From Mangrovibacter plantisponsor (GTDB taxonomy: Bacteria; Pseudomonadota; Gammaproteobacteria; Enterobacterales; Enterobacteriaceae), in NCBI RefSeq assembly GCF_003182475.1, contig NZ_QGTS01000010.1, positions 62,001 through 126,000 of the forward strand: a stretch of DNA of 64,000 bases, given 5' to 3'. The notes under the pieces are model-generated. The model had not been told where the DNA came from and ran no database searches. It saw nothing but the letters and a program-made list of their open reading frames with translations. The translations under genes were made by a program, and so were the position numbers. Shown piece by piece: positions 49,835-60,815 of this stretch (its first letter is position 1; every line of letters starts with the position of its first letter).

Positions 49835-52800
49835 ATGCAGGTCAGCAGAAGGCAGTTCTTTAAGATCTGCGCTGGCGGTATGGCAGGTACAACAGCTGCG
49901 GCACTGGGGTTTGCCCCAGGTGAAGCGTTAGCGGAAACCCGGCAATATAAATTGCTGCGCAGCCGCGAAACCCGCAATACCTGCACATATTGTTCAGTCG
50001 GTTGTGGGCTGTTGATGTACAGCCTCGGCGACGGCGCAAAAAATGCAAAATCCTCAATTTTCCATATCGAAGGGGACCCGGATCACCCGGTAAACCGTGG
50101 CGCATTGTGCCCGAAAGGTGCTGGTCTGGTGGATTTTATCCACAGTGAAAGCCGCCTGAAATACCCGGAGTACCGCGCACCAGGTTCTGATAAATGGCAG
50201 CGTATTTCCTGGTCAGAGGCGTTTGAACGCATCGCCAAACTGATGAAGGAAGACCGCGACGCTAACTTTGTCGCGCAGAATGATCAGGGCACCACAGTAA
50301 ACCGCTGGCTCACTACCGGCATGCTGTGCGCATCCGCCTCAAGCAATGAATCGGGCTATCTCACCCAAAAATTTTCCCGGTCGCTGGGTATGCTGGCGGT
50401 CGATAACCAGGCGCGTGTCTGACACGGACCAACGGTAGCAAGTCTTGCTCCGACGTTTGGTCGTGGTGCCATGACCAACCACTGGGTGGATATCAAGAAC
50501 GCCGATCTTGTCGTTGTAATGGGTGGCAATGCCGCTGAAGCGCATCCGGTTGGATTCCGCTGGGCGATGGAAGCCAAAATCCGCAACGGCGCGAAGCTGA
50601 TTGTTGTCGATCCGCGTTTTACCCGTACAGCGTCTGTCGCTGATTTTTACACGCCAATCCGTTCCGGTACTGACATCGCATTCTTGTCAGGCGTATTGCT
50701 GTACCTGATTACCAACAACAAAATTAACCGCGAGTATGTCGAAGCCTACACTAACGCCAGCCTGATAGTGCGTGAAGATTTCAGCTTCGAAGATGGTCTG
50801 TTCTCAGGCTATGACGAGCAAACCCGCAAATACGACAAAACCACCTGGCATTACGAGCTGGATGACCAGGGCTTTGCGAAACGCGATACCACATTAAGCC
50901 ACCCGCGTTGTGTCTGGAACCTGCTGAAAACCCACGTATCACGCTATACGCCTGAGATGGTGGAAAATATCTGCGGGACACCCAAAGCAGATTTCCTGCA
51001 GGTGTGCGAATACCTTGCCGAAACCAGTGCGAAAGACAAAACCACCTCGTTCCTGTATGCCCTCGGCTGGACACAGCACTCCGTAGGAGCACAGAACATC
51101 CGCACCATGGCGATGATCCAGTTGTTACTGGGGAATATGGGCATGGCAGGTGGCGGGGTTAACGCCCTGCGCGGGCACTCCAACATTCAGGGGCTGACGG
51201 ACCTGGGGCTGCTGTCGCAGAGCCTGCCTGGCTACCTCTCGTTGCCGAGTGAAAAACAGACCAGCCTGGAAACTTACCTGCAAGCCAGCACGCCCAAACC
51301 CACGCTGCCCGGCCAGGTAAACTACTGGGGCAACTACCCGAAATTCTTCGTCTCCATGATGAAAGCCTTCTTCGGGGAACACGCCACTAAAGAAAACAGT
51401 TGGGGATTCGACTGGCTGCCCAAATGGGACAAGATGTACGACGTGTTGCAGTATTTCGAGATGATGCATCAGGGGAAAGTGAATGGCTACATTTGCCAGG
51501 GCTTTAACCCGGTGGCGTCGTTCCCGAATAAAAACAAAGTCGTGGCATCGCTGTCGAAGCTGAAATACCTGATAACTATCGACCCACTGAACACCGAAAC
51601 CTCGACATTCTGGCAAAACCACGGCGAATCGAATGATGTGGACCCGTCCACTATTCAGACCGAAGTGTTCCGCCTGCCCTCTACCTGCTTTGCAGAAGAG
51701 AATGGATCTATCGTCAACTCTGGCCGCTGGCTGCAGTGGCACTGGAAAGGTGCAGATGCCCCAGGGGAAGCGCTGAATGATGGCGAAATCCTTGCCGGTA
51801 TTTACCTGCGTCTGCGCGAAATGTACGCCAGTGAAGGCGGCACGGTGCCTGAGCCAGTGCTGAACATGAGCTGGAATTACCTCACGCCACAAGCGCCAGA
51901 TACCGAAGAAGTGGCACGGGAAAGCAACGGTAAAGCTCTGGCGGATATCCTGGACGATAAAGGCAATGTGCTGGTGAAAAAAGGCCAGCAATTGTCCACC
52001 TTCGCCCACCTGCGTGATGACGGCACCACCTCAAGTGGCTGCTGGATTTTCGCCGGTAGCTGGACACCAGAAGGTAACCAGATGGCGCGCCGTGATAACG
52101 CCGACCCTTCGGGGCTTGGGAATACCCTGGGCTGGGCATGGGCCTGGCCGCTTAACCGCCGCATTCTCTACAACCGTGCGTCTGCAGACCCACAGGGCAA
52201 CCCGTGGGATCCAAAACGCCAGTTGTTGAAATGGGACGGAGCCAAATGGGGTGGCGTGGATGTTGCGGATTACAGCACTGCAGCACCTGGCAGTGGTGTC
52301 GGGCCGTTCATCATGCAGCCGGAAGGCATGGGCCGCCTGTTCGCCATCGACAAAATGGCAGAAGGGCCGTTCCCGGAACACTATGAACCGTTTGAAACGC
52401 CAATTGGCACCAACCCGTTACACCCGAATGTGGTCTCCAACCCGGCGGCACGCCTGTTTAACGACGACCGTGACGCCATGGGGAAAGCCGACAAATTCCC
52501 GTATGTCGGCACTACATATCGCCTGACGGAACACTTCCACTACTGGACCAAGCACGCCCTGCTTAACGCTATCGCGCAGCCAGAACAGTTTGTGGAAATT
52601 GGTGAAAAACTGGCGAACAAACTGGGAATTGCGCATGGCGATACAGTGAAAGTCTCCTCTAACCGTGGCTATATCAAAGCCAAAGCGGTGGTGACCAAGC
52701 GTATTCGCACCCTGAAGGTGGATGGCAAAGACATCGACACCATCGGTGTGCCGATTCACTGGGGCTACGAAGGTGTGGCGCGTAAAGGCTTTATCGCCAA

Positions 52801-52882
52801 TACGCTGACACCGTTCGTGGGCGATGCCAATACCCAAACGCCAGAGTTCAAAACCTTCCTGGTCAACGTGGAAAAAGTGTAA
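49835..52882 (+). CDS. fdoG: formate dehydrogenase-O alpha subunit FdoG (selenoprotein)
   Basis: 1015 residues, read through an in-frame TGA at 50420-50422 as selenocysteine 196, the E. coli position. Bis-MGD molybdoenzyme that oxidises formate to CO2 on the periplasmic side. Twin-arginine signal SRRQFFK (residues 4-10) and one [4Fe-4S] cluster (CTYCSVGCGLL...CPKG). Just 3' of the TGA is a short hairpin (AGCAAG with CTTGCT) in the SECIS position. Scanning software would split this gene into two frames. Confidence 0.98.
50420..50458 (+). other. UGA selenocysteine codon with SECIS hairpin
   Basis: TGA in the context GTGTCTGACACGG is followed within 20 nt by a stem pairing AGCAAG with CTTGCT, the spacing of bacterial SECIS elements bound by SelB. 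The protein frame continues without interruption for another 819 codons. Confidence 0.92.
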
Positions 52883-52894
52883 CGGAGACGATTT

Positions 52895-53812
52895 ATGGCT
52901 TATCAATCGCAAGACATCATTCGTCGTTCCGCAACCAACGGTGTTACCCCCGCGCCACAAGCGCGGGACCACCAGCAGGAAGTGGCGAAGCTTATTGATG
53001 TCACCACCTGTATTGGCTGTAAAGCCTGCCAGGTGGCGTGTTCTGAATGGAATGACATCCGGGATGAAATCGGTCACAACGTCGGGGTGTACGACAACCC
53101 CGCAGATTTGACTGCCAAATCCTGGACGGTGATGCGTTTTTCCGAAGTGGAGCAGAACGACAAACTGGAGTGGTTAATCCGCAAAGATGGCTGTATGCAC
53201 TGTGCCGACCCGGGCTGCCTGAAAGCCTGCCCATCGGAAGGTGCTATTATTCAGTATGCCAACGGCATTGTGGATTTTCAGTCTGAGCAGTGTATTGGCT
53301 GTGGTTACTGCATTGCCGGTTGCCCGTTCGATGTCCCGCGCATGAACCCGGACGACAACCGGGTTTACAAATGCACTCTGTGTGTGGACCGGGTTACTGT
53401 GGGCCAGGAACCCGCTTGTGTGAAAACCTGCCCGACTGGCGCCATCCATTTTGGCTCCAAAGAAGACATGAAAAACGTCGCCAGCGAGCGTATCAGCGAG
53501 CTGAAAACCCGTGGGTTCGATAACGCCGGGTTGTATGACCCACAAGGCGTTGGCGGTACTCACGTTATGTATGTGTTACACCATGCCGACAAACCTGGCC
53601 TGTATCACGGCTTGCCGGAAAACCCGTCCATCAGCCCGACAGTGAAATTCTGGAAAGGGGTATGGAAACCACTGGCCGCTATCGGCTTTGCGGCAACCTT
53701 CGCCGCCAGCATTTTCCACTATGTGGGTGTTGGCCCGAACCGGGCCGATGACCAGGATGATGGCGAGGACGATGACCGAGACCAGGGTAACCATAACGGG
53801 GGCCGCCAATGA
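52895..53812 (+). CDS. fdoH: formate dehydrogenase-O iron-sulfur subunit FdoH
   Basis: 305 residues (300 in E. coli). Four [4Fe-4S] clusters from [35 protein letters not shown] and [20 protein letters not shown], then one C-terminal membrane helix ([21 protein letters not shown]). Carries electrons from FdoG to the cytochrome FdoI. The tail is unusually acidic ([12 protein letters not shown]). Starts 12 bp after fdoG and overlaps fdoI by 4 bp. Confidence 0.97.
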   Translation: MAYQSQDIIRRSATNGVTPAPQARDHQQEVAKLIDVTTCIGCKACQVACSEWNDIRDEIGHNVGVYDNPADLTAKSWTVMRFSEVEQNDKLEWLIRKDGCMHCADPGCLKACPSEGAIIQYANGIVDFQSEQCIGCGYCIAGCPFDVPRMNPDDNRVYKCTLCVDRVTVGQEPACVKTCPTGAIHFGSKEDMKNVASERISELKTRGFDNAGLYDPQGVGGTHVMYVLHHADKPGLYHGLPENPSISPTVKFWKGVWKPLAAIGFAATFAASIFHYVGVGPNRADDQDDGEDDDRDQGNHNGGRQ

Positions 53813-54447
53813 AAAAGTCCGACAAAAAAATAGTGCGCTACACCGCACCAGAGCGCATTAACCACTGGATAACCGCGTTCTGTTTTTTGCTGGCGGCAGT
53901 CAGTGGGCTGGGGTTCTTCTTCCCTTCCTTTAACTGGCTGATGAACATTTTTGGTACGCCGCAACTGGCCCGTATTCTCCACCCCTTCGCCGGGGTGGTG
54001 ATGTTCGCGTCGTTTATCATCATGTTCTTCCGTTACTGGCACCATAACCTGATTAATCGCGACGATATTTTGTGGGCGAAAAACATCCATAAAATTGCGA
54101 GAAATGAGGAAGTTGGCGATACCGGGCGGTATAACTTCGGCCAGAAATGTGTGTTCTGGGCGGCGATTATTTGCCTGCTCCTGTTGCTGGCAAGTGGCGT
54201 GGTTATCTGGCGGCCTTATTTTGCCAGTGCCTTCCCGATTCCGCTCATTCGTGCCGCATTACTGGTACATTCATTTGCGGCAGTGGCCCTGATTGTGGTT
54301 ATCATGGTGCATATCTACGCGGCGCTGTGGGTGAAAGGGACGATTACCGCCATGGTGGAAGGCTGGGTTTCCAGCGCCTGGGCGAAAAAACACCACCCCC
54401 GCTGGTTCCGCGAACTACGCCAGAAACAGGAAAAATCAACTGAATGA
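53809..54447 (+). CDS. fdoI: formate dehydrogenase-O cytochrome b556 subunit FdoI
   Basis: 212 residues (211 in E. coli). Four membrane helices with the heme-b His residues ([41 protein letters not shown]). Passes electrons from FdoH to the quinone pool. ATGA overlaps with fdoH and with fdhE. Confidence 0.97.
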   Translation: MKKSDKKIVRYTAPERINHWITAFCFLLAAVSGLGFFFPSFNWLMNIFGTPQLARILHPFAGVVMFASFIIMFFRYWHHNLINRDDILWAKNIHKIARNEEVGDTGRYNFGQKCVFWAAIICLLLLLASGVVIWRPYFASAFPIPLIRAALLVHSFAAVALIVVIMVHIYAALWVKGTITAMVEGWVSSAWAKKHHPRWFRELRQKQEKSTE

Positions 54448-55373
54448 GTATTCGCATTATTCCGCAAGATCAGTTGGAGAAGAGCGAAAAACGCACGGCG
54501 GATATGATTCCGCCGTTATTATTCCCCAGACTCAAGAATCTTTATAACCGCCGGGCAGAGCGCCTGCGTGAGCTGGCAGAGAGTAACCCACTGGGTGATT
54601 ACCTGCGTTTTGCAGCACTGATAGCCCATGCCCAGGAAGTGGTGCTGTACGACCACCCACTGCAACTGGACCTCACCAACCTGATTGCCAGTGCGGCCGA
54701 AAGTGGTAAACCGCCGCTGGATATTCACACCCTGCCGCGTGATAAACACTGGCATAAACTCCTGCATTCACTGATTGCTGAGCTGAAGCCGGAAATGAGC
54801 GGCCCGGCACTGGCCGTGATTGAAAACCTGGAGAAGGCGTCTGAGCAGGAACTGGAGAGCATGGCAACCAGCCTGTTTGCCAGTGATTTTGTGGCAGTCA
54901 GCAGCGATAAAGCACCTTTTATCTGGGGCGCATTGTCACTGTACTGGGCGCAAATGGCCGCGTTAATTCCGGGTAAAGCCCGCGCTGAATATGGCGAACA
55001 CCGCCAGTTCTGCCCGGTCTGTGGCAGCATGCCAGTCTCCAGCATGGTGCATATTGGTAGCAATAGTGGCCTGCGTTACCTGCACTGCAACCTGTGCGAA
55101 ACCGAGTGGCACATGGTGCGGGTAAAATGCAGCAACTGCGAACAGACGCGCGATTTGCATTACTGGTCGCTGGACAGCGAGCAGGCCGCCATTAAAGCAG
55201 AAAGCTGTGGCGACTGCGGCACCTACCTGAAGGTGCTCTACCAGGAAAAAGACCCGAACGTCGAAGCCGTTGCCGATGACCTGGCCTCCCTGGTGCTGGA
55301 TGCCCGCATGGAGCAGGAAGGCTTCGCCCGCAGCAGCATCAACCCGTTCCTGTTCCCGGGGGAAGGGGAATAA
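54444..55373 (+). CDS. fdhE: formate dehydrogenase accessory protein FdhE
   Basis: 309 residues, the E. coli length. Cytoplasmic factor needed for assembly of respiratory formate dehydrogenases; binds iron through rubredoxin-like Cys pairs [18 protein letters not shown] and CGDCGTY, all visible in the C-terminal half. Overlaps fdoI by 4 bp. Last gene of fdoGHI-fdhE. In E. coli the order on this side continues to dtd; here accessory genes follow. Confidence 0.97.
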   Translation: MSIRIIPQDQLEKSEKRTADMIPPLLFPRLKNLYNRRAERLRELAESNPLGDYLRFAALIAHAQEVVLYDHPLQLDLTNLIASAAESGKPPLDIHTLPRDKHWHKLLHSLIAELKPEMSGPALAVIENLEKASEQELESMATSLFASDFVAVSSDKAPFIWGALSLYWAQMAALIPGKARAEYGEHRQFCPVCGSMPVSSMVHIGSNSGLRYLHCNLCETEWHMVRVKCSNCEQTRDLHYWSLDSEQAAIKAESCGDCGTYLKVLYQEKDPNVEAVADDLASLVLDARMEQEGFARSSINPFLFPGEGE

Positions 55374-55380
55374 CCATCCT

Positions 55381-55414
55381 GAAACGTTTGCTGGCAGAAT
55401 ACGGCAAGCGTTTC
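55381..55414 (+). terminator. hairpin after fdhE
   Basis: An 11-bp stem (GAAACGTTTGC with GCAAGCGTTTC, one G-U pair) lies 7 bp past the fdhE stop. There is no U tract. It separates the conserved fdo operon from the accessory ATPase-HNH pair. Confidence 0.5.
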
Positions 55415-55458
55415 AAATAATCACATTGTGCAACCTTCAGGGCTGTGGGTCATCTATC

Positions 55459-56817
55459 ATGAAATTGAAACAACTCTTTCTGAAAAATTTCAGAGGGTTC
55501 CGGCAATTTGAATGCGAATTTGGTCCGGGAATAAATGTCCTCGTCGGTTTAAACGGCCAGGGGAAAACCTCTATTCTTGATGCTATCTCAATTGCCTATG
55601 GTCAATTTTTCACAGCACTGGGAACGGGGATTGATCGTGGCGTTCATGACAACGAAATTCACCTGGCTAAGCATATTCTGGAAGATGCTGATGATACCTT
55701 CACGATGGAATACCAATTCCCGGTAACTATTAGCTGCACAACCTGGCAGGGTGGTCCGGGCGAATTTCCTGAGAGCTGGAGCAGGGTGAGAAATACCCTT
55801 AAAGGCCGAACCACCCAAGTTAAAAGCCTGAAGGATTTTGCTAAAAAACTACAGAAAGATGTGCAGGATAATAAGCCTGCAGAATTACCTTTATTCGGTT
55901 ATTACGGTACTGGCCGTTTATGGAAACAGAAAAAGCTCTCTTCAGTAAAAGTTGCTTCACTGAGTAAATCCAGCCGGTTCGAAGGGTATCGCGATTGTAT
56001 GGACCCAGAATCCAGCTACGCTGCATTTGCCGTCTGGTTGCGTGATGAAACAATTGCTGAACTGGAGCGCAAAATGAAAATCCTTGAAGAGTCGGGATTA
56101 TCTGATGCATTAGTTTCAGGCAATACATTACGTAGCCGCCTGCTCAGAGCAATCACAACGGCGGTTAATACCGTACTACAGCCATCAGGCTGGTCCAATA
56201 TTCGTTATAGCGCGACAGCGAAAGAAATTATCGCCAGCCATCCTGAACAAGGTAATGTTCCGGTTTCCATGCTCAGTGATGGTGTCCGTAATATGGTTGG
56301 TATGGTCGCTGATATTGCCTACCGTTGTGTTCGCCTCAACAGCCATCTTCAGGAAAATGCCGTAGTAAAAACGCAGGGAATGGTACTGGTTGATGAAGTT
56401 GATATGCATCTTCACCCTCAGTGGCAACAGCTTGTATTACAAAATCTTGGAGCAGCATTTCCCGGCTTGCAATTTATTGTTACCACTCACAGTCCCCAGG
56501 TATTGACCACAGTAAGAAAAGAGCAAATTTTAATTTTGGGCCAGCACACCGCTCATAAACCACTTGGTAATACTTTTGGTGAGCAAAGCCACTATGTTCT
56601 GACCCAGGTTTTGGGCGTGGATACCCGCCCTCCGCTTAATCACAGCGATATGCTCAAAGAGTACTTCGTCATGATTGAATCAGGAATGGGAAAAAGCGCA
56701 CAGGCGCTGGCGCTAAGAGCCCAACTTCAGGAGATGATGGGAGAACATCATTCTGACCTCGCAGCCGCAGACAGAGCGATTCAGCGTAAGGAGTTCTTAG
56801 GGAAATGCGCAGAATAA
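55459..56817 (+). CDS. AAA/ABC-type ATPase, Septu PtuA-like
   Basis: 452 residues. SMC/ABC-like ATPase with Walker A GLNGQGKTS (30-38), an ABC-signature-like MLSDGVRNMV, Walker B VLVDEVDMHLHP (Asp312-Glu313), and the H-loop FIVTTHSPQVL. This is the OLD/RecF-like AAA_15 architecture. It overlaps the HNH gene by 13 bp, which is the gene pairing of Septu and of the effector module of some retrons. No reverse transcriptase is near. Base composition is visibly more AT-rich than neighbours, suggesting transfer. Assignment to anti-phage defence is inferred. Confidence 0.8.
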   Translation: MKLKQLFLKNFRGFRQFECEFGPGINVLVGLNGQGKTSILDAISIAYGQFFTALGTGIDRGVHDNEIHLAKHILEDADDTFTMEYQFPVTISCTTWQGGPGEFPESWSRVRNTLKGRTTQVKSLKDFAKKLQKDVQDNKPAELPLFGYYGTGRLWKQKKLSSVKVASLSKSSRFEGYRDCMDPESSYAAFAVWLRDETIAELERKMKILEESGLSDALVSGNTLRSRLLRAITTAVNTVLQPSGWSNIRYSATAKEIIASHPEQGNVPVSMLSDGVRNMVGMVADIAYRCVRLNSHLQENAVVKTQGMVLVDEVDMHLHPQWQQLVLQNLGAAFPGLQFIVTTHSPQVLTTVRKEQILILGQHTAHKPLGNTFGEQSHYVLTQVLGVDTRPPLNHSDMLKEYFVMIESGMGKSAQALALRAQLQEMMGEHHSDLAAADRAIQRKEFLGKCAE

Positions 56818-57578
56818 AAAAACAAGTGCGCGGCAACGCCAACCTGGCGGCGGCACAAGCCAATAATGGTATTCCGGCAACACACGATGCGGCGAGGCGT
56901 GCCTGGAAAAACTTCAGAGACAACCGTAATACGCTGTTTCACCAACTTCTGGTCGAGCAATTTGGTTTGTGTTGTTATACAGAACTTAATTTAGCGGATA
57001 TACAAAACACCCATGGTATTGGCTCTCATTTCGAACATGAACAACCCAAAAGCCTCTTTCCTGCTCGCACGTTCGATGAGTTAAATCTGCTGCGTAGCGC
57101 CCTTTCAGATCAGGATTTAAAAACCTATACCGGTTCAGCCAGATTTGCCGGGCACCATAAAGGTAGTCTCTATAACCCAAATTTATTTATTTCCCCGCAG
57201 TCAGCAAACTGCCGTGATTATTTTGTCTATTTACCATTGGATGGAAGTATTCAGCCTAAAAGTGGGTTATCTGCAGAAGACACCGCTAAAGCTGATTACA
57301 CCATCACCTTGCTGAACCTGAATGCGCCCTTTCTCATTGCAGAGCGGCGGCGCTGGCTCAAAGAAATCGAAGATGAAATAACCCGGCTTATTAACGACAA
57401 TGCCGTGGAGGCTGTCCGCCATTTGGCAGAATGCGAATTAACGCTCACACCGCGTAAACACCCCCAGTTAATTCAGCCCGCATTTGCACAACTTCGGGCA
57501 TTTCATTCAGCCACCCGGGCATTATTCGGCTCTCTGGGTGAACAAGTTATACAACAACATTGTGCCCATATTGATTAA
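56805..57578 (+). CDS. HNH-type nuclease, Septu PtuB / TIGR02646-like
   Basis: 257 residues. The N-terminal part carries CCYTE (Cys56-Cys57) followed by HFEHEQPKS (His75-Glu77-His78) and a downstream Cys136, a divergent HNH metal/catalytic pattern like that of PtuB and retron-associated nucleases. The helical C-terminal half has no features I can name. The start overlaps the ATPase stop by 13 bp, implying coupled translation. It should cut DNA or RNA only when the ATPase partner is triggered; that is inferred from characterised Septu systems. Confidence 0.75.
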   Translation: MRRIKKQVRGNANLAAAQANNGIPATHDAARRAWKNFRDNRNTLFHQLLVEQFGLCCYTELNLADIQNTHGIGSHFEHEQPKSLFPARTFDELNLLRSALSDQDLKTYTGSARFAGHHKGSLYNPNLFISPQSANCRDYFVYLPLDGSIQPKSGLSAEDTAKADYTITLLNLNAPFLIAERRRWLKEIEDEITRLINDNAVEAVRHLAECELTLTPRKHPQLIQPAFAQLRAFHSATRALFGSLGEQVIQQHCAHID

Positions 57579-57729
57579 TACCTGTGGGAGAGGGGTTTCC
57601 CTGAATGGCTGGCTGAATACTGCGTAAATATTGCAACAGTGTCATTGTTTATTTAGTTACCGTTTAACTCACCGGGCGGATTATCAGAAACCGCCCCATG
57701 GAGGGGAGTAATGTACAAGGAGTTTCCCG

Positions 57730-58488
57730 GTGAGAACAATAACCAACCTGCTGTTATTAGCTTGTGCCCACCCTGCACTGGCGGCACTGTCTTCTCCAGT
57801 CATCGAGCCTCTCGCCCTGGAAAAGTTGCCTGCCAGCAATGAACACTTTGCCGCCATTTGCCCGGCCATCTTTGATGACTGTGGCCCGGAAAGCCCGTTA
57901 ATCTTGTGGCGTAAAGCGCATGATAACAGCCTGTTCTATGCCGTTACCCCGCAGTTTGAAGTGAAAAAAATCAGAAGTGTTGCGGGTGGTTTTCAACAAG
58001 AAACCAGTTGGTCTCTTGCCCAGTATCGCCACAGCAATACCGATGACGCATACCAGCATGACGGGCTGACCAAAGGCGGCCTGACACTGTTCCCGGCCAT
58101 TTACCCGGTCAGTAAAACACAACAGGCGATTGCCCTGATTCACAACTGGTCTTCTGCTTATGCCAGTGGCGAGCGGGAAGAAAATTATGCGGATTTTATT
58201 GTTCTGGAAGCAGACGGCACCTGGCGCACCGCTTTTAGTAACCTGCCATTTTCCTCTGCAGAAAAAATAAAGGCCTGTTTTACTGAACGCGATTTTGCGC
58301 GCCACACCCATTGCCACGATGAAAAATGGCGCACACTGAAGGTGACGATGCAGGACACAGGCGCAGAATATTACACCTGGTCTTTCACCATAAAAACATT
58401 CCACTGGCCTTCATTTACTGCGAAATCAGATATCCGGATAGATACCTGGTCTTACAGCAAAGTACCCTTTGCAGACCAGGCAGGCTGA
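57730..58488 (+). CDS. exported protein of unknown function
   Basis: 252 residues. Signal peptide MRTITNLLLLACAHPALA, then a soluble beta-rich-looking chain with two Cys-containing stretches (ICPAIFDDCG; IKACFTERDFARHTHCHDEK). I do not recognise the family. The GTG start is supported by AAGGAG 7 bp upstream; an ATG at 57711 is in another frame. A terminator follows that also serves arsC. Neighbours give no functional hint. Confidence 0.75.
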   Translation: MRTITNLLLLACAHPALAALSSPVIEPLALEKLPASNEHFAAICPAIFDDCGPESPLILWRKAHDNSLFYAVTPQFEVKKIRSVAGGFQQETSWSLAQYRHSNTDDAYQHDGLTKGGLTLFPAIYPVSKTQQAIALIHNWSSAYASGEREENYADFIVLEADGTWRTAFSNLPFSSAEKIKACFTERDFARHTHCHDEKWRTLKVTMQDTGAEYYTWSFTIKTFHWPSFTAKSDIRIDTWSYSKVPFADQAG

Positions 58489-58492
58489 AAAT

Positions 58493-58532
58493 GGGGCAAT
58501 GGCGCTGGCAGTAACCAGAACACCATTGCCCC
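58493..58532. terminator. bidirectional terminator before arsC
   Basis: A 10-bp stem (GGGGCAATGG with CCATTGCCCC) is followed by TTATTTTT on the plus strand, between convergent genes. Confidence 0.85.
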
Positions 58533-58556
58533 TTATTTTTTACTTAAACTCAGGCT

Positions 58557-58982
58557 TTACTTCAACCGCTTACCGGTGTTGTCCACCACCTGCTCGCCAT
58601 CTTCCTTGGCAAACGCGCCTTTTTGCTCACCTGGCAGAATATCCAGCACCACTTCAGATGGCCGGCACAACCGGGTTCCCAGTGGGGTCACAACTATCGG
58701 GCGGTTAATCAGAATGGGGTGCTGCAACATAAAATCAATCAACTGGTCGTCGGAGAACTTACCCTCTTCCAGCCCAAGCTCGGTAAATGGCTCAACGTTT
58801 TTACGCAGCAGCGCCCACACGGAAATGCCCATATCGGCAACCAGTTTCACCAGTTCATCCCGCGCAGGCGGGGTTTCAAGGTAAAGGATAACTTCAGGCT
58901 CTGCGCCGCTGTTACGGATCATCTCCAGCGTGTTGCGTGAAGTACCGCAATTAGGGTTGTGGTAAATGGTGATGTTGCTCAT
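58557..58982 (-). CDS. arsC: arsenate reductase ArsC
   Basis: 141 residues, the length of E. coli ArsC. Glutaredoxin-dependent reductase with the active Cys12 in HNPNCGTSRN and the Arg in RPIVVTPLGTRLCRP. Reduces arsenate to arsenite for export by ArsB. Last gene of arsRBC, 12 bp after arsB. Confidence 0.97.
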   Translation of the reverse strand: MSNITIYHNPNCGTSRNTLEMIRNSGAEPEVILYLETPPARDELVKLVADMGISVWALLRKNVEPFTELGLEEGKFSDDQLIDFMLQHPILINRPIVVTPLGTRLCRPSEVVLDILPGEQKGAFAKEDGEQVVDNTGKRLK

Positions 58983-58994
58983 AGCAGTATCTCA

Positions 58995-60284
58995 TTACAA
59001 AGTGAAAGAAAGGCGCAGCACCAGTGCCGCCAGCGTCACAAACAGGACCGGCAGGGTCATGATAATGCCGGTGCGGAAGTAACCACCCCATGTTATCCGC
59101 ATGTTCTTTTGAGAAAGCACATGCAACCAAAGCAATGTTGCCAGGCTACCAATTGGGGTGATTTTCGGCCCCAAATCGCAGCCAATCACATTGGCATACA
59201 CCATTGCTTCTTTGATAACACCCGTGGCTGTGCTGCCATCAATCGACAGCGCGCCAACCAGTACAGTGGGCATATTATTCATAATGGAAGACAGAAACGC
59301 AGTCAGGAACCCGGTGCCTAATGTTGCCGCCCACAGGCCCTGCCCGGTGAGCCAGTCCAGAATGCCAGACAAGTAGTTGGTCAGCCCGGCGTTGCGCAGG
59401 CCATACACCACCAGGTACATCCCTAACGAAAAAATCACTATCTGCCAGGGCGCACCACGCAGCACTTTACCGGTGTTAATGCCATGGCCCCGTTTCGCAA
59501 CCGCAAATAATACCAGCGCGCCCACCGCAGAAATGGCGCTCACCGGAATACCCATTGGCTCCAGGACAAAAAAGCCCAGCAGCAACAGCACCAGCACCAC
59601 CCAGCCCGTCTTAAACGTGGCTTTATCTTTAATAGCCAGCGCCGGGTCTTTCAGGCGGGCAAGATCATATTCAGGTGGGATTTCTTTGCGGAAAAACCAG
59701 TGCAGCATCACCAGGGTAGCAAGGATAGCCGCAATATCTACGGGCACCATCACTGAGGCGTATTCATTGAACCCCAGGCGGAAGAAGTCAGCAGAAACAA
59801 TATTCACCAGGTTGGAAACCACCAGCGGCAGGCTGGCGGTGTCGGCAATAAAACCCGCCGCCATCACAAAAGCCAGGGTGGCACCTTTGCTGAACCCCAG
59901 CGCCAGCAGCATGGCAATGACGATAGGCGTTAAAATCAGGGCAGCGCCATCGTTGGCAAACAACGCAGATACTGCTGCGCCCAACAGAATGATACAGGTA
60001 AATAACAGCCGCCCACGGCCATTGCCCCATCGAGCCACATGCAACGCGGCCCATTCAAAAAAGCCGGATTCATCCAGCAACAGGCTGATAATAATAATGG
60101 CGATAAAAGTCGCCGTTGCGTTCCAGACGATATGCCACACCACAGGAATATCACTGAGCTGCACCACACCCGTTACCAGCGCGAGTATTGCACCAAGCAT
60201 AGCGCTCCAGCCAATACCCAGCCCTTTCGGCTGCCAGATAACCAATACAATAGTCAGGATGAAAATAGCTCCGGCCAGCAACAT
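58995..60284 (-). CDS. arsB: arsenite/antimonite efflux pump ArsB
   Basis: 429 residues from the ATG at 60284, exactly the E. coli length. About 12 hydrophobic helices, [15 protein letters not shown], and [20 protein letters not shown] chose 60284 because GGAGGGG lies 3 bp before it and E. coli ArsB also begins MLLAGAIF; the frame is open to 60326. Confidence 0.97.
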   Translation of the reverse strand: MLLAGAIFILTIVLVIWQPKGLGIGWSAMLGAILALVTGVVQLSDIPVVWHIVWNATATFIAIIIISLLLDESGFFEWAALHVARWGNGRGRLLFTCIILLGAAVSALFANDGAALILTPIVIAMLLALGFSKGATLAFVMAAGFIADTASLPLVVSNLVNIVSADFFRLGFNEYASVMVPVDIAAILATLVMLHWFFRKEIPPEYDLARLKDPALAIKDKATFKTGWVVLVLLLLGFFVLEPMGIPVSAISAVGALVLFAVAKRGHGINTGKVLRGAPWQIVIFSLGMYLVVYGLRNAGLTNYLSGILDWLTGQGLWAATLGTGFLTAFLSSIMNNMPTVLVGALSIDGSTATGVIKEAMVYANVIGCDLGPKITPIGSLATLLWLHVLSQKNMRITWGGYFRTGIIMTLPVLFVTLAALVLRLSFTL

Positions 60285-60396
60285 AACCCCTCCAGGCAGA
60301 ACAGCAACGCTGCTCTGAGTAACCATAAAAAATGAGCCAGCACCGAATGCCGCCCAACTTATTACATCTGTTTTTTCGAATATGAAAAGTTAATAC

Positions 60397-60747
60397 CTAA
60401 CACACTGGCGCACCACAGCCTGTACTGCTTTCCACCCGTTGAACCCGGGTTAAGTTCTGAATAGCCTCCTGCTCACTTAACCAGGCCTGTTCAATCACTT
60501 GTGCGGCCCACGCAGGTATTTGCGGCGACAGGCGGTAATGCACCCATTTCCCCTGCTTGCGGCCCAGTAGCAGCCCGCTTTCCCGTAACATCCCCAGATG
60601 GCGGGAAATCTTTGGCTGCGACTGGTTCAGCAGGCTACAAAGGTTGCACACACAAACTTCGCCCATCTCTCTGAGCAACAGAATAATGTTCAGACGGGTT
60701 TCATCAGACAGATACTTGAATAATGCCAGCGGGGTAAGTTGTGCCAT
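60397..60747 (-). CDS. arsR: arsenic-responsive repressor ArsR
   Basis: 116 residues (117 in E. coli). SmtB/ArsR winged-helix repressor with the As(III) site EVCVCNLC and the recognition helix QSQPKISRHLGMLRESGLL. First gene of arsRBC, 112 bp before arsB. A 14-bp palindrome, TTTCATATATGAAA (60816-60829), about 70 bp upstream is a likely operator. Confidence 0.97.
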   Translation of the reverse strand: MAQLTPLALFKYLSDETRLNIILLLREMGEVCVCNLCSLLNQSQPKISRHLGMLRESGLLLGRKQGKWVHYRLSPQIPAWAAQVIEQAWLSEQEAIQNLTRVQRVESSTGCGAPVC

Positions 60748-60815
60748 ACGGGTTCTCCTGTAACTGCCAGGCAGTGTCGCGCTTCATCTTTAAAAAGTCA
60801 AAAACATATTCGCTT

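Noticed and set aside
50420-50422. TGA in fdoG as a nonsense mutation
   Set aside because: It is at the known selenocysteine position with a SECIS-like hairpin, and the downstream frame is fully conserved.
55374-55458. Retron non-coding RNA before the ATPase gene
   Set aside because: Only 85 bp, one simple hairpin, and no reverse transcriptase anywhere in the window.
59377-60318. 313-codon plus-strand open frame
   Set aside because: Antisense to arsB; no homology and no ribosome site. The arsB frame is clearly conserved.
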